A stretch of DNA of 64,000 bases from Dactylorhiza incarnata (lineage: Eukaryota; Streptophyta; Magnoliopsida; Asparagales; Orchidaceae), in contig JAWHQI010000304.1 in NCBI GenBank assembly GCA_033032865.1, positions 1,959,001 through 2,023,000 on the forward strand, read 5' to 3'. Both the position numbers and the translations under genes were made by a program. Within the stretch, counting starts at the first letter, position 1, and each line of letters opens with the position of its first letter. This document shows positions 58,001-64,000 of the stretch, in pieces. The notes beneath the pieces are model-generated. The model saw only the letters and a program-made list of their open reading frames with translations. It was not told the DNA's origin and made no database searches.

Positions 58001-60665
58001 TGTTATTGCTATAAGATGATGCCCTTCAGGCTCAAGAACGCAGGGGCTACGTACCAAAGGATGATGGATAGGGTCTTCCGCGAGCAGAAAGGAAGAAATT
58101 TAGAAGTCTATGTTGACGACCTCATGGTGAAGAGCCGAGACCTTGGGACTCACTTCCGAGACCTCGAAGAGACATTCGGGACCCTGCGGAGGTACAAGAT
58201 GAAACTCAATCCCTTGAAGTGTGTCTTCGGGGCGAGCCGAGGGAAGTTCCTGGGCCATTTGCTCACCCCCGCAGGAGTGGAGCCCAACCCGGACAAAGTT
58301 AAAGCGGTGATGGAGTTGGAGTCGCCAAGAAATCCGAAGGAGGTTCAGAGCCTTACGGGGAAATTGGCCGGGCTCAGCAGGTTCCTCTCCAAGGCGGGAG
58401 AAAAGTGTGCATCTTTTTTCAAAGTACTGCGGGGAAACAAGAAGTTTGAATGGACCCAGGAGTGCGAGAAGGCCTTCCAGGCTCTGAAAGAACAGCTCAC
58501 CCAAACCCCTCTGCTCCAGGGACCGAGGCCAGGAGAAGACCTATCCCTGTACCTGGGGGTAGGGTCCGAAGCAGTAAGCTCCGTGTTAATCCGGGAAGAA
58601 GGGAATAAACAGTTCCCTATCTACTACGTCAGCCGAGTGCTGAAGAAGGCAGAGCTCCGGTACCTGATTTTGGAAAAGTTGGCCTTCGCATTGGTGGTGT
58701 CAGCCTGGAGGCTCCGGCCTTACTTTCAAGCCCATTCAATTAAGGTAGTGACGGACCACCCGCTACGCAAAATCATGGAAGGGGTGGAGCACTCAGGAAG
58801 GTTGGCAAAGTGGTTCGTGGAGTTAAGCGAATTCAATATCACGTTCGTGCCAAGGACGTCCATCAGGGCTCAAGCGGTGGCGGACTTCATGGCCGACTAT
58901 GCGGCCGAAGTGGGGGAGCACAAGCTACCCCCCCCCCCCCCCCCCCCCAGAAGCATGGAAGATGTTGGTGGACGGAGCGTCGGGAAAATACTCCTATGGA
59001 GGGGGAATAGTCCTGGTGAATCCTCAGGGGACTCGGATTGAGCAAGCCTTAAACATCCATTTCCCAATCACCAACAACCAGGCTGAATACGAAGCAGTGA
59101 TAGTGGGCCTTCGGTTGGCCCGGGAACTGGGTGTGCAGGACGTGGAGGTCTCCACGGACTCCATGGTGGTAGCATGCCAGATCAAGGGAGAGTTTGAAGC
59201 AAAGGACCCAACCCTCCTGCTATACCTGGAGAAGGTTAAGGGGGTCATCGGGCAGTTCCGCACCTTCTCCATCAAGCACGTGCCGAGGGAGGAGAACACC
59301 CAGGCGGACCTGTTATCCAAGTTTGGTCCATGAGCGGGAGGGACGACTTCGGAACTCTTCCGACCCTCCATCGAGGAAGGAGAATTGATGGAGGTGGATC
59401 GACGAGCCTCGTGGATGGATCCGATCATCACTTTCCTATCCTCCGGGCAGTTCCCTGGAGAGGACATGGACAAGAGGCGCTTCCGGTATAAGTCCGCCTA
59501 TTACTCCTTGCATGCAGGGGGGCTGTATAGAAAGACCCTCTCGGGACTCCTGGCCCGTTGTGTCTCTGAGGAGGAGGTCCCTAGAGTGCTGGAAGAAATC
59601 CACTCCGGGGAGTGCGGCAGTCACTCCGGGAGTCGAACCCTGGAAGGGAGGGTGTTGAGGCAAGGCTACTTCTGGCCCACTCTCAGCAAGGATGCGGCAG
59701 AGTTCGCAAGAAAGTGTCCAAAATGCCAGCTCTATGCTCCGCTCCAGCTCCTCCCTGCTCAAAGACTCCGGACCATCACGGCTCCTTGGCCCTTCGCCAT
59801 ATGGGGGCTGGACCTGGTCGGTCCCTTTCCCCAAGCCAGCGGCTAGAGGAAGTTCCTGCTGGTCATGATCGACTACTTCTCCAAGTGGGTAGAGGTGAAA
59901 GCACTTGCTAAGGTAACCTCTCAGGTTGTAAGGAATTTTGTGTGGGGAGAAATAATTTGCAGGAATGGACTCCCACTGGCTATAGTGACAGACAATGGGC
60001 CGCAGTTTGCGAGTGAAGAGTTTGTCGGCTTCTGCACTCAGCTCGGCATTGACCTCAGGTTCGCTTCGGTCCACCACCCGAGGAGCAATGGGCAGGTGGA
60101 GGCGGCGAACAAGATAATCGTTAACCTACTGAAAAAGAAAGTGGAGAACCTTCGAGGAAGTTGGGCGGAACAGCTACCCTCCGTCCTCTGGGCCATGAGG
60201 ACTACTCCGAATACCTCCACTGGGGAAACTCCATTCAAGCTCTCTCACGGGTCCGAGGTCGTTCTCCCCATAGAGTTTGAGGTAAAGACCCCCCGGGTGA
60301 TCGCTGCGAGCGAGGGGGATGAAGAGTGGTTATAAGGTAACAATGCAGAGCAGAGGCTATCCTTGGACCTGGTGGAAGAACTCCGGGACTTGGCCACCAT
60401 CAGGCAGGAAGAGGTCAAGCGGCGGATGGCTCGATATTTTGACAAACATATCCGGATAAAACACTTTCAGAAAAGAGATCTAGTCCTGAAGAAGGTCGAC
60501 GCGGCCGGCAGAGGGGCCACGGTGGGTAAGCTTAACCCCAACTGGGAGGGTCCATATATTGTAAGCGGGGTGCTCAAGTCGGGAGGGTATCACCTCCAGG
60601 ATGTGGAAGGGGTACCCCTCGACCGAGCCCGGAGTGGGGATGATTTGAAAAGGTTTTACCCTTGA
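55038..60665 (+). pseudogene. Element E gag-pol polyprotein with dual RNase H, several breaks
   Basis: ATG at 55038 (MAGEEQGEEF). Gag domain: AFKCRLFAVTLKEKARDWFH and SLAQYADRFQEE (55650-55900). Zinc knuckle: CIFHDVEGHSTDTC (about 56397). Protease: ILVDNGSSVNVIF (about 56788). Reverse transcriptase: WRMCIDFSLLNKSCPKD, MMPFRLKNAGATYQRMMDR and a YVDD site near 58110. RNase H: to ADFMADYAAE (58915). Second, archaeal-type RNase H: MLVDGASGKYSYGGG and NNQAEYEAVIVGL (58960-59330). Integrase: zinc region to KCPKCQLY (59740), then DNGPQFASEEF and HHPRSNGQVEAANK, and a C-terminal LNPNWEGPYIV module. Breaks: a frame change near 55440-55490, TAG 55604-55606, a one-base frame shift at a 21-nt C run (58928-58948), TGA 59331-59333, TAG 59844-59846 and TAA 60333-60335. 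Not autonomous as it stands. Confidence 0.95.
58928..58948. repeat. Poly(C) tract, 21 nt, between the two RNase H domains of element E
   Basis: Encodes a proline run after GEHKL. The frame after it is displaced by one base from the frame before it. Confidence 0.9.
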
Positions 60666-60754
60666 GTGCTTTATTATGTTGTTTAATTAACGTCTTACTC
60701 CTTTCCTATGATGCTTATGACTATTGCCGTGCCGACGTGACAAAGGTTGGATAT

Positions 60755-61514
60755 GTTGGTGCTGGAATGCCCCAGATTGATTCCGCTCCCGGGCTCTCAC
60801 TAGACGGGGGGTTCAGGTTGATCTCTGGAGAGGCTGGCAAGGTAACAAGTGTTGGTGCTGGAATGCCCCAGATCGATTCCGCTCCCGGGCTCTCACTAGA
60901 CGGGGGGTTCAGGTTGATCTCTGGAGAGGCTGGCAAGGTAACAAGTGTTGGTGCTGGAATGCCCCAGATCGATTCCGCTCCCGGGCTCTCACTAGACGGG
61001 GGGTTCAGGTTGATCTCTGGAGAGGCTGGCAAGGTAACAAGTGTTTGTGCTGGAATGCCCCAGATCGATTCCGCTCCCGGGCTCTCACTAAACGGGGGGT
61101 TCAGGTTGATCTCTGGAGAGGCTGGCAAGGTAACAAGTGTTGGTGCTGGAATGCCCCAGATCGATTCCGCTCCCGGGCTCTCACTAGACGGGGGGTTCAG
61201 GTTGATCTCTGGAGAGGCTGGCAAGGTAATAAGTGTTGGTGCTGGAATGCCCCAGATCGATTCCGCTCCCGGGCTCTCACTAGATGGGGGGTTCAGGTTG
61301 ATCTCTGGAGAGGCTGACAAGGTAACAGGGGGTGGTGCTGGAATGCCCCAGATCGATTTCGCTCCCGGGCTCTCACTAGACGGGGGGTTCAGGTTGATCT
61401 CTGGAGAGGCTGGCAAGGTAACAGTGGGTGGTGCTGGAATGCTCCAGATCGATTCCGCTCCCGGGCTCTCACTAGACGGGGGGTTCAGGTTGATCTCTGG
61501 AGAGGCTGGCAAGG
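60755..61514. repeat. 96-bp tandem array, eight copies, behind pol of element E
   Basis: Units start every 96 bases (60755, 60851, 60947, 61043, 61139, 61235, 61331, 61427); the last is slightly short. Copies differ at few sites. The 32-codon period keeps a plus frame open (GAGMPQIDSAPGLSLDGG) and a minus frame open (INLNPPSSESPGAESIWGIP). The position between pol and the 3' LTR is that of the hypervariable repeat region of Tat/Ogre elements. 61515-61953 is untranslated DNA without a recognised feature. Confidence 0.95.
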
Positions 61515-61953
61515 ATAAGGTCTTTTTGCTGGGATACTCCGTCTCGCTCGGCGGACCTGTCCGTTCGGCAAAGAGAAATTTCGCACGATGACAGGCGAGT
61601 GGCGAGAATCAATCTTACACGATCCCGGACAAATGGTCCTCGGCAGAAAGGTCGCCGATAACCCGAAGGGGTAGTAATCCTAAGAAACGACGAAAGGGCT
61701 GAGCAACCAAGGTATCCTATGCCTATCTGTTCAACAATGCGCGACGCGAGAACGACCAACGCGAGAATAGCCTTAGCGAAGGCGGATATCGAGATAAGCG
61801 AGGGCGAGACATTCAATGCATGAAAATAACAAGACAGGAAAGAGAAGACATTGAACAAAACAGAATTTGCATTCCAGTCCATAGTTTGGTTACAATCTTC
61901 GGCGACCTCGCCGATCGTAATTACAGCGCAAAAGAAAAAAATAGCGGCGAGCT

Positions 61954-63920
61954 TCAAGAATCATCCGCCGAGCCTTCTTCGTCATCACTATCCTTCACGG
62001 GCGGAAGAGGGAGGAAGAGCTCCGGGACGATGTCTTCCAGAGTCATGTCGGCCGCATTATCAGCCAAGAGGCCGATCGCCTTCGCCACCAAAAAGATGTA
62101 GCGAGCTGACTCTATAGATCCCACGCGGATCTCTTCATCTCGCGTTCGCCGGTCTTCTTTTAAACGGCGAGGCGAGGGGGGAACCACGGCGCGGGTAAGG
62201 TCACCATTTAGGGCCTTCAGCCCGGCCACCTCGCCCTACAAAGTCTCGATGCGAGCATTGGCTCTCTCGGCGGCCTCGACATCCTGCAAATGAGTTCAGT
62301 TAGAGGTGAAACGGCCAGGGGGAAGGAGGATGAGGGAGGTCTAGATGACTCACCACACGGCCCTCCGCGGCGAGCAGCTTCTCCTTCAGCTGCGTGTTCT
62401 CGGCAAGAACCCCCTGGTAGGCCCTCGCAAGCTCCACGTTCTGAAGCTCCAACTGTAGGCAACGCCTCCCCGTCATATGGGCGAGCTCGGCAAAACGCAG
62501 CTGGGACCTCGCGCTCTCGTATGCAAGGGTCCTCGCGGTCTCATCCTTATAAGACCCCGCATCCTCGCGACCATACAGGGCGAACGCGAGGTCAAAAGCA
62601 TGACCACTGACCGTCTCCTTCTCCACCCAGGAGGGGAGGATAGAAGAAATGTCCAACCTATTGGTCTCCGGCTTCCAGGTGACGAGGGGCTCACCAGTCT
62701 CGTCCCGACGCCTCTGACTGAGCCCGAAGTTGTAGTGGTTCACCGGGATGGGGAGGGCGGAGGTCCTGACCGCCTCCTGGCTGGGCTCTTCGTCCTCGCC
62801 CACCGAGAGGCCGGTGAGGTCAAACTCGTCGAAGGCGGCCTCGCGAGGTTCCTTACCTTTTGACGGAGCGAGCGAGGCCGCGCGTTTCTTGCTTTTCTTC
62901 TTGGGCGGAGATTTCGAAGGAGCGGCATGGCTACCGGAAGCCCCCGATCTCTTGCGAGAAGAGGGCTCGGCCGGAGCGACGACGCCTCGGCAAGCTTCCG
63001 CCCCCATGGTAGCGAGGGCTATAGTGGCGTCGGTTTTCCGATTGCTCGCGTAGGGGGGGGTGAAGGGGAAGATCTCGCTCGCCTAAAAACGAACAATAAT
63101 ATGGATAAGTATGATATGCTAGCAGACTGAGACAAAGATGTTAGGCGAGATTTTTACCTTCTCCGGCGAGAACCGGAGGCAGCTTGTCTAGGTTGCGGCG
63201 GAGGTGGACGACTTCGAAGTTCTTCTTGCAGAAGAACTGGTGGAGGAGGGCGTCATGGCCACCGAGGGCGGTAGGCCGGTAAGTGGTCTCGCTGTGTTGA
63301 ACCGGCGAGAGGGGAATGTTGCCGAAGTTCCCCTTGACGACGACGAACTTCTGGGCCCAGAAGTGGGCCTTGTTGACGGTCTCAACCACCTTCGGGCCCG
63401 TGCCCACGAAATAGGCTGTCCCATCTTTGTAGGCCCGAAACGAGAACAGCTTCCGGAAGACCCGGAGGCTGAACTCGATTCGCTCCTCGCGGAGGTAGCA
63501 GGCGAAAGCAGTGACAACCGCCATGGCATTAGGCGTAAGCTGGCCGGGAACCACGCCATAATGCTTGAGCACCTAACCGACAACGAGGACAAAATTAATT
63601 CCCGTGGCGAGCGAGACTAGAGTGGCACAAAATAGGAAGTAAGCGAGAACGACTTTTACCTGGCGAACTTCTGGCCATAATGGAAGGCGCAAACCGACCG
63701 CGAAATGGGCGGTAGGAATGGCCAACTCGTCGACCAACGGGTCGTTGATCACGTCGTCCTCGCTAGGGCGGCGTGCCTCGAACGGGGGGGGGGGGGGGGT
63801 GACGTAATCAGCGACCGCGCTGAAGTACTCCTCATCAGTCAAGTTGCAGGAAAAAAAGCTATGCTCGGCAAAGGCCTTCGCGACCCTTCGCCGACCCTCC
63901 GACTCCGCGTCGCCACCCAT
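61954..63920 (-). CDS. Antisense, multi-exon gene of element E (Transposase_28-like)
   Basis: Four minus-strand exons: 63660-63920, 63158-63572, 62354-63082 and 61954-62283. The introns are short GT-AG introns of 87, 75 and 70 bp. Exon 1 starts MGGDAESEGRRR and ends LRLPLWPEVRQ. Exon 2 continues VLKHYGVVPGQLTPNAM and then FRKLFSFRAYKDG and FWAQKFVVVKG. This joined region resembles Pfam 'putative gypsy type transposon' (PF04195, Transposase_28). Exon 3 has a basic SKSPPKKKSKKRA stretch (possible nuclear signal) and a predicted coiled coil (LQLELQNVELARAYQGVLAE). Exon 4 ends in an acidic tail (DSDDEEGSADDS). The exon 2-3 join is one base out of frame, and exon 4 has a TAG at 62236-62238, so this copy is probably defective. 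It lies antisense behind pol, where extra ORFs of Tat elements are known. Function unknown. Confidence 0.8.
63784..63799. repeat. Poly(G) tract, 16 nt, in exon 1 of the antisense gene
   Basis: On the minus strand it encodes a Pro run (YVTPPPPPFEAR). The frame is open on both sides. Confidence 0.9.
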
Positions 63921-64000
63921 CTAGAAAACCTGCGAAAAAAGGGAGAAGCACGAGAACGAGAAAGAGCGAGAGCTCTGCAGCAAAAGGAGAAGAAGATCAA

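Larger units (their letters stand above)
54234..64000 (+). mobile_element. Element E: Tat-like Ty3/gypsy retrotransposon with antisense gene, right end outside the window
   Basis: Layout: LTR (54234-54981), gag-pol (55038-60665), 96-bp repeat array (60755-61514) and an antisense spliced gene (61954-63920). Two RNase H domains, a VDNGSS protease, a C-x2-H zinc knuckle, tandem repeats behind pol and an antisense ORF all point to the Tat (Ogre/Retand-related) clade. At least 9.77 kb is present; the 3' LTR is not in the window. It is inserted in Copia-3 gag; the five bases before it are AACGC. Confidence 0.9.

Noticed and set aside
60721..61591. Plus and minus open frames across the 96-bp array
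   Set aside because: Both strands are open for the same arithmetic reason. Position fits the untranslated repeat region of a Tat-like element.

Overview
The window is nuclear DNA of a flowering plant. The evidence is spliced GT-AG genes, a plant-type xanthine dehydrogenase, a Ser-Pro4 extensin, and Ty1/copia and Ty3/gypsy LTR retrotransposons with plant primer-binding sites. The sequence does not settle the lineage below angiosperm. About two thirds of the window is transposable-element DNA, much of it nested. Only two ordinary host genes are well supported: the last three exons of a xanthine dehydrogenase (3494-5287, +) and a single-exon extensin (31856-33763, +).

Layout. 1-3075: two minus-strand copia remnants. 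3494-5287: XDH 3' exons. 5288-12679: AT-rich DNA with small DNA transposons (Tourist-like MITEs with TTA duplications, and a Mutator-like foldback element with a perfect 10-bp duplication), simple repeats and a solo copia LTR. 12680-15640: broken minus-strand copia (Copia-1). 15643-16935: LTR of another copia. 17611-23346: complete copia with 5-bp TSD (Copia-2), inserted in an unidentified gypsy-like repeat. 24150-30481: two related minus-strand Tat-like gypsy elements, with a gag-only element (C, 25687-30481) inserted in the LTR of the other (D). 30850-31442: MITE containing a solo LTR. 31856-33763: extensin. 34121-39800: solo LTR, a LINE ORF1-like fragment, MITE remnants and AT-rich DNA. 39828-50128: complete 10.3-kb element with ~4.09-kb LTRs around a 2.1-kb almost non-coding interior (LARD-like), TSD TAAAT. 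50129-53191: MITEs, a 419-bp Mutator-like double-palindrome element and a second LINE ORF1-like fragment. 53192-54233: 5' end of Copia-3, interrupted by a Tat-like gypsy element (E) that runs from 54234 past the window end.

Element E is the most informative unit. It has an LTR, a gag-pol with two RNase H domains, eight 96-bp tandem repeats behind pol, and then an antisense gene (61954-63920, minus) whose reading frames are separated by three short GT-AG introns. It resembles the extra antisense ORF reported in Tat-clade gypsy elements.

Two patterns cut across the window. First, several copia and gypsy LTRs carry element-specific clusters of short G+C-rich palindromic or tandem motifs. Second, six very long C or G runs (15-26 nt) lie in retroelement DNA, mostly in coding sequence, which points to slippage or assembly error.
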